This document shows positions 47,203 through 56,116 of a DNA stretch of 64,000 bases, piece by piece. The notes under the pieces are model-generated. The model ran no database searches and was not told the DNA's origin. It saw only the letters and a program-made list of their open reading frames with translations. The DNA comes from an uncultured Alphaproteobacteria bacterium (GTDB lineage: Bacteria; Pseudomonadota; Alphaproteobacteria; UBA8366; GCA-2717185), in assembly GCA_943788635.1 (NCBI GenBank), contig CALSRA010000029.1:1-64000 (forward strand). Reading direction: 5' to 3'. The position numbers and the translations under genes are program-made. Positions within the stretch are counted from its first letter, which is position 1. The number at the start of each line of letters is the position of its first letter.

Positions 47203-48330
47203 ATGAAAATCGACCGCATTTATATCGATGTTTTTCGCGCGCCTGTCGAAAAACCGGTTGTCACCTCGTTCAGTACGATACCAAGTCGCGGTATGGCGAT
47301 GTTGCGGCTCGAAGACAGCGACGGCAATATCGGCTGGGGGGATATCTGGGGCAATTTCCCAACCATCACCACAGAGTACAGGGCGCAACTCGCGGCGTTT
47401 ACGTTACCCGGCCTGCTGCTCGGAAAGACCGTCGGGGATATTCCCCGTTTCTACCAAGGGCTAGTCGAAAGCCTGCATGTCCTGACCGTTCAGGCCGATG
47501 AACCGGGCCCGGTCGCCGCCGTGCTGGCTGCGGTGGATCAGGCGCTGTGGGACCTTGCCGCCCGAAAAGCGAACCTGCCCCTGCGCAAATTGCTCAACCC
47601 GGACGCGGCAGACCGCATTCCGGGTTATGCAAGCGGCCTGAACCCGGGTGATGGCCCGCAGGTCGTCGATGAACAGCGCGGCCTGGGGCACCGGAATTTC
47701 AAGCTGAAAATCGGCTTCGGTGAAGATATCGACAAGGACAATGTCCATCGCATTATCGACGGGTTGGCACCGGGCGAGCGCTTTTTCGTCGATGCAAACC
47801 AGCGCTGGAACCTTGAACAGGCACGCCATGCCGCAGACTGGCTTGCGGATGCGGGGGTCGGCTGGCTGGAAGAACCGATGCCGGCGGACACGCCCGACGC
47901 ACAATGGCAGGCATTGAAAGCGTCCACGCGTATTCCCCTGGCTGGCGCGGAGAACCTGCGGGGCATGGACCGGGTTGAAACCGCATTCGGCTGGCTGGAT
48001 TACGTGCAACCGGATGTCGGAAAATGGGGCGGGGTCACGGACTGCTTCGCCATTGCCAACAAGGCGATCGCGGCGGGCCGTACCTATTGCCCCCACTGGC
48101 TGGGCGGCGGCGTTGGCCTGCTGCATTCCGCCCAACTGCTCGCAGCCGCCGGGGGCGACGGGCTGCTTGAAATGGACGTCAACGAGAACCCCCTGCGTGA
48201 CGCCATGCTCGGCGGCGCATTATCCATCGATAACGGCTTTGTCGACCTGCCGATGCAAAGCGGCATCGGCGCAGCACCGGACCTCGCGGCGCTTGAACAC
48301 TGGCGGGTCGACCAGAAGGTGATCGATTAA
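47203..48330 (+). CDS. Mandelate racemase / muconate lactonizing enzyme family protein (second copy, different group)
   Basis: A 375-residue enolase-superfamily enzyme. Lys167 and Lys169 (FKLKIGFG) form the K-x-K motif. Metal ligands are Asp197 (FVDANQRW), Glu223 (WLEEP) and Glu250 (AGAEN); Asp271 (VQPDVGKWGG) and the His of YCPHWLGGGVG form the second acid-base pair. It is only distantly like the copy at 11.8-13 kb, so not a recent duplicate. It follows the GMC gene by 29 bp and could share its pathway (for example sugar-acid dehydration after oxidation); that is inference. Confidence 0.9.
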   Translation: MKIDRIYIDVFRAPVEKPVVTSFSTIPSRGMAMLRLEDSDGNIGWGDIWGNFPTITTEYRAQLAAFTLPGLLLGKTVGDIPRFYQGLVESLHVLTVQADEPGPVAAVLAAVDQALWDLAARKANLPLRKLLNPDAADRIPGYASGLNPGDGPQVVDEQRGLGHRNFKLKIGFGEDIDKDNVHRIIDGLAPGERFFVDANQRWNLEQARHAADWLADAGVGWLEEPMPADTPDAQWQALKASTRIPLAGAENLRGMDRVETAFGWLDYVQPDVGKWGGVTDCFAIANKAIAAGRTYCPHWLGGGVGLLHSAQLLAAAGGDGLLEMDVNENPLRDAMLGGALSIDNGFVDLPMQSGIGAAPDLAALEHWRVDQKVID

Positions 48331-48375
48331 GCCCCTGCCCCGCGAAAACCAAAACACCAGACTGAGAAAAAATAA

Positions 48376-48774
48376 ATGACTGACGGGAACGAGCCCACCC
48401 TGTTCGAACGCATCGGCGGCAGTGCCGTGGTCGATATCATGGTCGAACGATTCTACGACAATATGGACAGCATGCCGGAAGCGGCGGGCATCCGGGCGAT
48501 GCACCATCCCGACCTGGGCCCGGTAAGGGAAGTGCTGAAGCGCTATTTCACCGAATGGCTGGGCGGGCCGCCGCTCTATTCCAACGAACGCGGCCACCCG
48601 CGCCTGCGCATGCGGCACATGCATGTTTCCATCGGGATTGCCGAACGGGATGCCTGGCTGCTGTGCATGCGGGGGGCGCTGGACGACGCGGTCAGTGATG
48701 ACGCCGCGCGGGAGGACATCTACCGAGCGCTGAGCGGCCTCGCCGACCATATGCGCAACAAGGACGAGGCCTAG
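48376..48774 (+). CDS. Group II truncated haemoglobin
   Basis: A 132-residue 2-over-2 globin: LFERIGGSAVVDIMVERFYDNMDSMPEA at the N terminus, LKRYFTEWLGGPPLYSNERGHPRLRMRHMHVSIG with the proximal His, and RDAWLLCMRGAL with the conserved group II Trp. It would bind O2, NO or peroxide and may help with nitrosative stress or oxygen delivery. It stands 45 bp after the enolase-superfamily gene in the same direction. Confidence 0.92.
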   Translation: MTDGNEPTLFERIGGSAVVDIMVERFYDNMDSMPEAAGIRAMHHPDLGPVREVLKRYFTEWLGGPPLYSNERGHPRLRMRHMHVSIGIAERDAWLLCMRGALDDAVSDDAAREDIYRALSGLADHMRNKDEA

Positions 48775-48792
48775 GCCGGATCACGGCTGGAT

Positions 48793-49818
48793 CTAACCCG
48801 CCGCCCGGAACGCCGCGACGAATTTGCGCCATTTATCCTCGGGCGCGTCCTTGTCCATCGAGAAATACAGCGCTGTCCGCTGCATCAACCCACCCTCGTA
48901 GCGGGTTCGCATCAGCGACGCGATCTCATCCGGCTTGCCGGCGACGGAACAGGCTTCCAGCAGGTCATCGGGCACCAGTCCTGGCAGCTTGTCGAAATCG
49001 CCGGACCGGGTTACCGCGCTCAATTCCTTGCCCAAGGTGTCGTAACCATGATGTTCCAGCAGCGCGCGGTAGTTCGGCGTCGACCCGTAGAACCCGATCT
49101 GGAAACGCATGTTCTTCTCGGCTTCCGCCCGTTCGGCTTCGGTATCGCCGGTGATGACAAATACGGGGGCGAAGAAGGCGATATCATCGACGCTGCGGCC
49201 GCTCATCGCCGCGCCCTTTGCCACGGCGGGGCGCACGACATCGCGCAGATACGACACCGAATGCATCGGATGGACATGCATCCCGTCCGCGACCTCGCCC
49301 GCCACCTGGCACATGCGCGCATTCACCCCGGCGACATAGACCGGGATATCCGGATGGGCGATGGGGCCCGGGTTGAACATCGGGTTGTTCAGGATATAGC
49401 GATAGAATTCACCCTGGTATTCCGGTTTCGTGCCGTTCTGGAAGCTGTCCCAGATCGCGCGGACGCAGCGGATATAATCCGTCAGTCGTGCTGCCGGGCG
49501 TTCGAATTCAGCCGAAAACCGGCGCTCCACATGGGCCCGCACCTGGCTGCCAATGCCCAGATGGAACCGGCCGTTGCTGATATCGGCAAGGTCCCACGCC
49601 GCCTGCGCCATGGCATAGGGACTGCGGGCGAAGGCGACCGCGATATTCGTGCCGATATGGATGTTTTCAGTCGCCGCCGCGACCTGCGCCAGCGGCATGA
49701 ACGGGTTATGCGCCGCCTCATACGTCCATACGCAATCATAACCGATGCTTTCGCATTTTTGGCCATAGGGCGCCGCGTCCCGCAACCCGATATCCCACAT
49801 CATACTGTCGATAAACAT
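48793..49818 (-). CDS. LLM-class flavin/F420-dependent oxidoreductase
   Basis: A 341-residue luciferase-like (bacterial luciferase fold) monooxygenase or dehydrogenase: DIGLRDAAPYGQKCESIGYDCVWTYEAAHNPFMPLA, NIHIGTNIAVAFARSPYAMAQAAWDLADISNGRFHLGIGSQVRAHVERRF and YVAGVNARMCQVAGEVADGMHVHPMHSV. The pieces match the group annotated as F420-dependent, but F420 use in this host is not shown by anything here; FMN is as likely. AAGGATC precedes ATG 49818; the longer frame to 49884 is not supported. Confidence 0.87.
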   Translation of the reverse strand: MFIDSMMWDIGLRDAAPYGQKCESIGYDCVWTYEAAHNPFMPLAQVAAATENIHIGTNIAVAFARSPYAMAQAAWDLADISNGRFHLGIGSQVRAHVERRFSAEFERPAARLTDYIRCVRAIWDSFQNGTKPEYQGEFYRYILNNPMFNPGPIAHPDIPVYVAGVNARMCQVAGEVADGMHVHPMHSVSYLRDVVRPAVAKGAAMSGRSVDDIAFFAPVFVITGDTEAERAEAEKNMRFQIGFYGSTPNYRALLEHHGYDTLGKELSAVTRSGDFDKLPGLVPDDLLEACSVAGKPDEIASLMRTRYEGGLMQRTALYFSMDKDAPEDKWRKFVAAFRAAG

Positions 49819-49972
49819 GCCTGATCCTTCCCATTGGCGCCCTTCGCTGCTTTCTTTATGCAACCGCACGGCCATCCCTTGCAATCACCCGGCACAGGAA
49901 ACACCTTACCTGCATGACCGGTAATGGTGCACGATGCGCCCGACCGACACGGGATCGAAGAGAGGAAATCGG

Positions 49973-50482
49973 ATGGCACAGGAACGCGCGGTACTCGCAG
50001 GGGGCTGCTTCTGGGGCATGCAGGATCTTATCCGCAAGCTGCCGGGGGTCGGAAAAACACGGGTCGGCTATACGGGCGGCGAGGTGCCCAACGCGACTTA
50101 CCGCAACCATGGCAACCACGCCGAAGGGATCGAGATATTCTTCGACCCGGACAGGATCTCCTTTCGCACGCTGCTGGAATTCTTCTTCCAGATCCACGAC
50201 CCGTCCACCCGGGACCGCCAGGGCAACGATATGGGGCCGTCCTACCGCTCCGCCATTTATTATGTCGATGACGCACAAAAGCAGGTGGCGCTGGATACCA
50301 TCGCCGATGTGAACGAAAGCGGCATCTGGCCCGGCAAGGTCGTCACCGAGGTGGAACCGGTCAGCGATTTCTGGGAAGCCGAACCCGAACATCAGGACTA
50401 CCTGGAGCGGATTCCGAACGGCTACACCTGCCACTTTCCGCGCCCCGACTGGGTCCTGCCGAGGCGCCACGCGGCCGAATAG
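49973..50482 (+). CDS. msrA: Peptide-methionine (S)-S-oxide reductase
   Basis: A 169-residue repair enzyme that reduces methionine S-sulfoxide. The catalytic motif GGCFWGMQD holds Cys12. [30 protein letters not shown] and [27 protein letters not shown] are the core of the family, and [17 protein letters not shown] follows. The only other Cys is near the C terminus (GYTCHFP), which may be the resolving one. GAGAGGAA precedes ATG 49973. Confidence 0.95.
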   Translation: MAQERAVLAGGCFWGMQDLIRKLPGVGKTRVGYTGGEVPNATYRNHGNHAEGIEIFFDPDRISFRTLLEFFFQIHDPSTRDRQGNDMGPSYRSAIYYVDDAQKQVALDTIADVNESGIWPGKVVTEVEPVSDFWEAEPEHQDYLERIPNGYTCHFPRPDWVLPRRHAAE

Positions 50483-50591
50483 CCCGCATCGCGGCCTGTG
50501 CGCAGACAGCTTTATTTGTTGCCTTTTTGTTCTTTTTGTGACATGGTTCTGTTTTCCCGTTTTTCAGACGGCCCGGGCAGGGCCACGAAAA

Positions 50592-50631
50592 ATGTGGATC
50601 AATGTCAATCAATGCAAAGCAATGCTTATTG
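50592..50631. repeat. 10-bp-period repeat cluster upstream of tag (4 units)
   Basis: Units ATGTGGATCA, ATGTCAATCA, ATGCAAAGCA and ATGCTTATTG follow one another without gaps. Consensus is ATGYMAATCA. The same unit recurs in two clusters downstream of tag. The period of 10 matches one helical turn. Confidence 0.7.
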
Positions 50632-50658
50632 GCGGAACACCACAGGGACAATTGACAG

Positions 50659-51270
50659 ATGAGCACAACAATACTGGGCCCCGACAACGAACCGCGTTGT
50701 GGCTGGTGCGGCACCGTGCCGGAATTCATCCCCTATCACGACGCGGAATGGGGCTTTCCGGTCGATGATGATATCCGCCTGTTTGAAAAGCTGTGTCTGG
50801 AAAGTTTCCAGTCCGGGCTGAGCTGGCGCACCATCCTCGCCAAGCGGGAAAACTTTCGCAGCGCCTTCGACGGTTTCGATTACAACAAGGTCGCAGCCTT
50901 CACCCAGACCGATATCGACCGCCTGTTGCAGGATGCGGGGATTGTCCGCCACCGCGGCAAGATCGAAGCCGTCATCAACAATGCAAACCGGGCGCAGGAG
51001 CTTGTCGAACAGGAAGGCTCGCTGGCGGCATATTTCTGGCGCCATGAGCCGGACCCGGCGACGCTTGGCGAACCGCAATCCGTGTCGACATCAGCGGAAT
51101 CGATTGCCCTGTCCAAGGACCTGAAAAAACGCGGCTGGAAATTCGTCGGTCCCACCACGGTCTTCGCCTTCATGCAGGCGATGGGGATGATCAACGACCA
51201 CGTGACCGACTGCGTGATGCGAAGCGAATCCGACAGCGCGCGCCAGCGTTTCACGCGACCGGGACGCTGA
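50659..51270 (+). CDS. tag: DNA-3-methyladenine glycosylase I
   Basis: A 203-residue base-excision repair enzyme that removes 3-methyladenine. RCGWCGTVPEFIPYHDAEWGFPVDDD gives the N-terminal zinc Cys/His and substrate pocket. LFEKLCLESFQSGLSWRTILAKRENFR holds the catalytic-site Glu region and the Trp. FVGPTTVFAFMQAMGMINDHVTDC gives the second zinc pair (His and Cys). The length is normal. It is flanked on both sides by the 10-bp-period repeats. Confidence 0.95.
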   Translation: MSTTILGPDNEPRCGWCGTVPEFIPYHDAEWGFPVDDDIRLFEKLCLESFQSGLSWRTILAKRENFRSAFDGFDYNKVAAFTQTDIDRLLQDAGIVRHRGKIEAVINNANRAQELVEQEGSLAAYFWRHEPDPATLGEPQSVSTSAESIALSKDLKKRGWKFVGPTTVFAFMQAMGMINDHVTDCVMRSESDSARQRFTRPGR

Positions 51271-51292
51271 AACCGGGTGCGATCAGCGCCAG

Positions 51293-51322
51293 TTGCCAAT
51301 AAATGCAAACCGATGCCAATCA
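51293..51322. repeat. 10-bp-period repeat cluster downstream of tag (3 units)
   Basis: TTGCCAATAA, ATGCAAACCG and ATGCCAATCA in direct head-to-tail order, 22 bp after the tag stop codon. Same consensus as the cluster before tag. Confidence 0.65.
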
Positions 51323-51379
51323 GGTGATGATTTATTCGGGGACAGCATCGCCGGAAAGATGGCGCGGCGTTCCGGAGCA

Positions 51380-51419
51380 ATGCCAATGAATGCAAATAAA
51401 AGCCAATCAATGCCACGTC
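51380..51419. repeat. 10-bp-period repeat cluster between tag and the GGT-like gene (4 units)
   Basis: ATGCCAATGA, ATGCAAATAA, AAGCCAATCA and ATGCCACGTC in direct order. It is the third cluster of the same unit within 830 bp. The stretch 51271-51544 holds no gene. Confidence 0.65.
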
Positions 51420-51544
51420 TCCCTCTGCCCTCTCTCCCAAGGGGGCGAAGGTCATGAAGGAAGCGTCATGACGCGCGGTTGTCCGCCCTGCCCCGCGCAG
51501 TTAGATTGCGGTCAAATCACACAGTTTTGAGGGATAAACCACCC

Positions 51545-53332
51545 ATGTTCACGACCCGCCCGGAAATTCTCGGCACCTTCGGTGTTGTATCCTCGACCCA
51601 TTGGGTCGCCTCCTCCGCCGGGATGGCGATGCTGGAAAAAGGCGGGAACGCCTTTGACGCGGCGGTCGCAACCGGCATGACCATCCAGATCTGCGAACCG
51701 CATCTGAACGGCGCGGGCGGCGACATGCCGGTGCTGATCCATCGGGCGGACAAGAATGAAACGATGGTCGTCTGCGGACAGGGCGTGGCCCCGGCGGGCG
51801 CGACCATTGAGCATTACCGCGGGCTGGGACTGGACCTGGTGCCAGGCACCGGATTGCTGGCAACGGTCGTGCCGGGCACGTTCGACGCCTGGATGCTGAT
51901 CCTGCGCGACCACGGCACGATGAGCCTGGAAGAGGTCTTCGGCCCCGCCATCGGTTATGCGATCAACGGCGCGCCGATGGTGGCGCGGGTCGGGCAGACC
52001 ATCGCCACGGTGCAGGAACTGTTCGAAAACGAATGGCCGACCTCCGCCAATGTCTACCTGCCGAACGGCAAGCCACCGGCGCCAGGCAGCCTGCTGGGCA
52101 ATGCGCAACTGGCGACGACCTGGCAGCGGATCATTGCCGAGGCCAAGGCCGCGAGTTCCGACCGCGCCGAACAGATCGAAGCGGCGCGGCGCGCCTGGGC
52201 CGAGGGCTTCGTTGCCGAAGCAGTCGAGAATTTCTGCCGCAATAACGCGGTCATGGATGTCAGCGGCGAGCGCCATTACGGGGTGCTGACCGGCGACGAC
52301 ATGGCGAAATGGCGCGCCACCTACGAGGCGCCGCTCAGTTACGATTACGGCGACTTCACGGTGATGAAGACCGGCCCCTGGGGCCAGGGCCCGGCGATGC
52401 TGCAGCAACTGGCGTTGCTCCAGGGCTATGACATTTCGGCAATGGACCCGACCGGGCCGGATTTCGTGCATCTGGTGGTGGAGGCGGTGAAGCTCGCCTA
52501 TGCCGACCGGGAGGCTTTTTACGGCGATCCGAACTTCGTCGACGTGCCGATGGAGACGCTGCTGTCGAAGGAATACAACGACGAGCGGCGCAAGCTGATC
52601 GACATGGAATCGGCCTCGCTCGGCTTCCACCCGGGGCAGATCGACGGCTTTGGCGGCAAGGTGGATTACGATTTCCACGTCGCCGCGGCGCAGGCCAATC
52701 GCGGCGGCGCGGGCATCGGCGAACCAACCGTTGGCAAGCAGGGGCTGGTTGCAGGCGACACCTGCCATATCGACGTGATCGACAAACACGGCAACATGGT
52801 CGCGGCAATGCCGAGCGGCGGCTGGCTGCAAAGCTCACCCATCATTCCCGAACTCGGCATCAGTCTGAACAGCCGGGCGCAGATGTTCTGGCTCGAGGAA
52901 AACCGCCCCGCAACACTGAAGCCGGGCAAGCGCCCCCGCACGACGCTATCCCCATCGATGACACTGCGAGATGGCAAGCCTTACATGGCGTTCGGCACGC
53001 CCGGCGGCGACCAGCAGGACCAGTGGCAGGGCAGCTTCTTCCTGCGCCACGCGCATTTCGGCATGAACCTGCAGGAAGCGATCGACGCTCCAAGCTGGCA
53101 CAGTGAGCATTTCCCCAGTTCGTTCTACCCGCGCGGCGCGCAACCGGGGAAACTGGTTCTGGAAGGGCGTTTCCCGCAATCCACCATCGACGAGCTGCGC
53201 CGCCGTGGCCACAAGATCGATGTCGGCGAAGACTGGTCCGAAGGCCGTCTCTGCGCGGCAGCCCAGCTCGACGGGATGCTGAAGGCCGCCGCCAACCCGC
53301 GCGGCATGCAGGGTTATGCGGTCGGGCGATAA
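51545..53332 (+). CDS. Gamma-glutamyltransferase family protein
   Basis: A 595-residue Ntn-hydrolase of the gamma-glutamyltranspeptidase superfamily, normally made as a proenzyme and cut before a catalytic Thr. N-terminal subunit signatures are GVVSSTHWVASSAGMAMLEKGGNAFDAAVAT and HLNGAGGDMPVLIH. The cleavage site is in VAGDTCHIDVIDKHGNMVAAM, with Thr after Asp. LGISLNSRAQMF, RPRTTLSPSM and GTPGGDQQDQWQ follow. No signal peptide is seen, unlike periplasmic GGTs, which suggests a cytoplasmic acylase or hydrolase relative. GAGGGA precedes ATG 51545. Confidence 0.9.
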   Translation: MFTTRPEILGTFGVVSSTHWVASSAGMAMLEKGGNAFDAAVATGMTIQICEPHLNGAGGDMPVLIHRADKNETMVVCGQGVAPAGATIEHYRGLGLDLVPGTGLLATVVPGTFDAWMLILRDHGTMSLEEVFGPAIGYAINGAPMVARVGQTIATVQELFENEWPTSANVYLPNGKPPAPGSLLGNAQLATTWQRIIAEAKAASSDRAEQIEAARRAWAEGFVAEAVENFCRNNAVMDVSGERHYGVLTGDDMAKWRATYEAPLSYDYGDFTVMKTGPWGQGPAMLQQLALLQGYDISAMDPTGPDFVHLVVEAVKLAYADREAFYGDPNFVDVPMETLLSKEYNDERRKLIDMESASLGFHPGQIDGFGGKVDYDFHVAAAQANRGGAGIGEPTVGKQGLVAGDTCHIDVIDKHGNMVAAMPSGGWLQSSPIIPELGISLNSRAQMFWLEENRPATLKPGKRPRTTLSPSMTLRDGKPYMAFGTPGGDQQDQWQGSFFLRHAHFGMNLQEAIDAPSWHSEHFPSSFYPRGAQPGKLVLEGRFPQSTIDELRRRGHKIDVGEDWSEGRLCAAAQLDGMLKAAANPRGMQGYAVGR

Positions 53333-53464
53333 GCAATTTTATTAACCCCTGTTAACGGAGTGTTAACTTCCCTCAGACTTTAATGCCGTATTGACGAATC
53401 CAAAGCGCCGCTCAGGTGGCCCGGCAGAACGCAGGGCGGGCGGCGCAAATTGGGGGGAAACGGC

Positions 53465-53785
53465 ATGACGAACGAACCATTACTTGCCCTGAACGAAGAG
53501 CTTCGCGGCATCGCCGCAGAGCGAACAAGGCTCGCCGAAGAACATCTGAAATGCCAGATTACCGGCGACAACGCACAGGAAGTCGATGCCGGCTTTGCCG
53601 CGCTGAGCGAAAAATGGCACCCCGCTATGCGGCGCCTCGCCGATACGCCCGCGGATAACATGGACGGCGTGCTCGTCAAGCTGCGCATTGTTGCAGGCGC
53701 CATGGCCACCGGCCAGACCACCCAGTATGACGAAGACATCATGCTTCTGGCCATTGCCGACCTGGAGCGCCTGACGCAAAAATAA
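53465..53785 (+). CDS. Small helical hypothetical protein
   Basis: A 106-residue acidic, probably all-alpha protein (LLALNEELRGIAAERTRLAEEHLKC, FAALSEKWHPAMRRLADTP, DIMLLAIADLERLTQK). A strong GGGGGGAAA precedes the ATG at 53465. I do not recognise a family. The upstream 130 bp has two GTTAAC copies (near 53350 and 53362) of unknown meaning. It stands alone between the GGT-like gene and the ABC operon. Confidence 0.6.
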   Translation: MTNEPLLALNEELRGIAAERTRLAEEHLKCQITGDNAQEVDAGFAALSEKWHPAMRRLADTPADNMDGVLVKLRIVAGAMATGQTTQYDEDIMLLAIADLERLTQK

Positions 53786-53959
53786 CAGCGTCTAACGCGG
53801 GACCGACCCCACCCCCTTCCGATACCTTCAAGCTACATTGCTGACCGGACCGCCGCGCGATCCGGCACGGTTCTTCCTGCCCTTGACAGCGCCCGGAAAA
53901 ACGGGCGTAACCTTGCCCCTACAGGACATAAAAAACAGGGTCTCAGGGAGGAATACGGG

Positions 53960-55141
53960 ATGACAATCGGGAAACTGTCCGCCGGCTTCGTGGCGGCGCT
54001 CGCACTGGCATCATTGCCGGCACAGGCGGCGTCGGTAAAGATCGGCTTCGTGACGACACTGACCACCCCCGCCGGCGTGATCGGCAGGGACATGCAGGAC
54101 GCTTTCAATCTGGCGCTGGAAGATATCGGCGGCAAGATGGGCGGACTGGACGTCGAGGTCTTCTATGAAGATGACGGCTTCAAGCCGGAAATCGGCAAGC
54201 AGAAAACCGACAAGCTGGTGCAGAAAGACGATGTTGATTTCGTCGCCGGTTATATCTGGTCGCATGTGCTGCTCGCCTCACAGAAATCGGTGCTCGGCGC
54301 GGGCAAGTTCCTGATCAGCGCCAATGCCGGCCCCTCGCAGCTTGCGGGCAAGCAGTGCCACGAGAACTTCTTCGCGACGTCATGGCAGAACGATCAGACG
54401 CCAATGGCAATGGGTGAGGTACTGAACAAGCGCGGCGTCAAGTCGCTCTATGTCATCGCCCCGAATTACGCCGCCGGCAAGAATATGGTCGCGGGCGTCG
54501 AACGCAGCTTCAAGGGCAAGATTGTCGGCAAGGACCTGACCAAATGGCCGGGCCAGCTCGATTTCTCCGCCGAACTCGCCAAGGCGCGGGCATCCAAGGC
54601 GGATGGCGTGTTCGTTTTCTATCCGGGCAAGGCCGGCGGCGCCTTCATGAAGCAGTACCAGCAGGCCGGATTGAATGGCAAAATTCCGCTCTATTCCGTC
54701 TTCACGGTGGATTCGCTCAGCCTGCCCCTGTTCCAGAAGGGCAAGCTTGAAGGCGTCATGGGCAGCTATATGACCCAGTTCTGGGCCCCCGATCTGGATA
54801 CGCCGCAGAACAAGAAATTCGTCGACGGCTTCCGCAAGAAGTACAACCGCTACCCCTCCTTCTATGCGGCGCAGACCTATGATTCCATGTTCCTGATCAA
54901 AAGCGCGGTGGATGCGGTCAAGGGCGACCTGACGAACAAGGACGGCATGCGCGCGGCCATGGCGAAGGCGGATTTCCCATCCGTCCGCGGATCGTTCAAA
55001 TTCGGCAACAATCATTTCCCGATCCAGGATTTCTACCTGCGTGAAGTGGTCGCCGATGCGGACGGCAACTGGACAACCGCAACCCGCGACGTGGTGTACA
55101 AGGATCATCAGGATCCCTACGCCAAAGACTGCAAAATGTAG
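53960..55141 (+). CDS. ABC transporter periplasmic substrate-binding protein (branched-chain amino-acid type)
   Basis: A 393-residue periplasmic-binding fold type I (LivJ/Leu-binding-like) protein. The signal peptide MTIGKLSAGFVAALALASLPAQAA is followed by SVKIGFVTTLTTPAGVIGRDMQDAFNLALEDIGGKMGG, VDFVAGYIWSHVLLASQKSVLGAGKFLISANAGPSQLAG and YPSFYAAQTYDSMFLIKSAVDAVKGD. These receptors bind amino acids, amides, urea or aromatic compounds; the ligand is not evident. It is the first gene of the transport operon, 48 bp before the permease gene, with GGGAGGAA before the ATG. Confidence 0.92.
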   Translation: MTIGKLSAGFVAALALASLPAQAASVKIGFVTTLTTPAGVIGRDMQDAFNLALEDIGGKMGGLDVEVFYEDDGFKPEIGKQKTDKLVQKDDVDFVAGYIWSHVLLASQKSVLGAGKFLISANAGPSQLAGKQCHENFFATSWQNDQTPMAMGEVLNKRGVKSLYVIAPNYAAGKNMVAGVERSFKGKIVGKDLTKWPGQLDFSAELAKARASKADGVFVFYPGKAGGAFMKQYQQAGLNGKIPLYSVFTVDSLSLPLFQKGKLEGVMGSYMTQFWAPDLDTPQNKKFVDGFRKKYNRYPSFYAAQTYDSMFLIKSAVDAVKGDLTNKDGMRAAMAKADFPSVRGSFKFGNNHFPIQDFYLREVVADADGNWTTATRDVVYKDHQDPYAKDCKM

Positions 55142-55189
55142 AATGACGGGCCTTCCGTTCCCCAACCGGGACGGAAGGCCGATTTTGCG

Positions 55190-56116
55190 ATGACCTGGAC
55201 CTTATTGCTGGAGCAGTCCCTGAACGGCTTTCAGCTCGGTATCGTGCTGTTCCTGATGGCCGCCGGGCTGACGCTGGTATTCGGGATCATGGACATGGTC
55301 AACCTTGCGCATGGCTCGCTCTATATGATCGGCGCCCTGCTCTGCGCGACCTTTACCGAATGGACCGGGTCATTCCTGCTCGGCGTGTTGCTGGCTTTGC
55401 CGGCAGTGCTGGTTGTCGGGATCCTTGTCGAGGTCGTGGCGCTGCGAACGCTCTACAAGCGCGACCACCTGGATCAGGTGCTGGCCAGTTTCGGCCTGAT
55501 CCTGTTCTTCAACGAATTGGCCCGCATCGTCTGGGGTCCGGAAGGCATGGCTATCCCGCTGCCCGCATGGCTGGACGGCAGCATCGAAATCCTGCCCGGC
55601 GTGCCGTATCCCACCTATCGACTGATGGTCATCGTTGTTGGGCTTGCTGTTGCCGCCGCCCTCTACTGGCTGGTGGTGAAGACACGCACCGGCATGCTGA
55701 TCCGCGCCGGTGCTTCGAACCGGACCATGGTCGGCGCGCTTGGCGTGAATATCGGGTTGCTGTTCACCCTGATCTTCGGGCTCGGCGCCGCTCTGGCCGG
55801 ACTCGCCGGGATGATCGCCGCGCCGATCGTGCAAGCCAATATCGGCATGGGCGAGAGCATCCTGATCCCCGCCTTCGTGGTTATTGTCGTCGGCGGCATA
55901 GGATCGATCCGCGGCGCCTTCATTGCGGCGCTGATCGTCGGCCTGATCGATACGATGGGCCGATCTTTCCTCGATGTTCTGCTGGGCACCTTCATGTCTG
56001 CCAATGCCGCGGAAACAGCGGCACCCGCGCTGTCCGCCATGGCGATCTACATATTGATGGCCGTCGTACTGTTCTTCCGGCCACAGGGTTTGTTCCCGCC
56101 ACAGGGGCGCGGCTGA
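55190..56116 (+). CDS. ABC transporter permease, LivH type
   Basis: A 308-residue inner-membrane permease with about eight helices. LNGFQLGIVLFLMAAGLTLVFGIMDMVNLAHGSLYMIGALLCA is the canonical LivH start, and the C-terminal LIVGLIDTMGRSFLDVLLG and VLFFRPQGLFPPQGRG are also typical. It forms the membrane channel with the LivM-type protein. Its stop codon overlaps the next start (TGATG), a sign of coupled translation. Confidence 0.93.
   Translation: MTWTLLLEQSLNGFQLGIVLFLMAAGLTLVFGIMDMVNLAHGSLYMIGALLCATFTEWTGSFLLGVLLALPAVLVVGILVEVVALRTLYKRDHLDQVLASFGLILFFNELARIVWGPEGMAIPLPAWLDGSIEILPGVPYPTYRLMVIVVGLAVAAALYWLVVKTRTGMLIRAGASNRTMVGALGVNIGLLFTLIFGLGAALAGLAGMIAAPIVQANIGMGESILIPAFVVIVVGGIGSIRGAFIAALIVGLIDTMGRSFLDVLLGTFMSANAAETAAPALSAMAIYILMAVVLFFRPQGLFPPQGRG

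Noticed and set aside
50592-51419. CRISPR or integration-site reading of the 10-bp repeats
   Set aside because: Units are too short, in head-to-tail blocks without spacers, and no integrase or tRNA is present.
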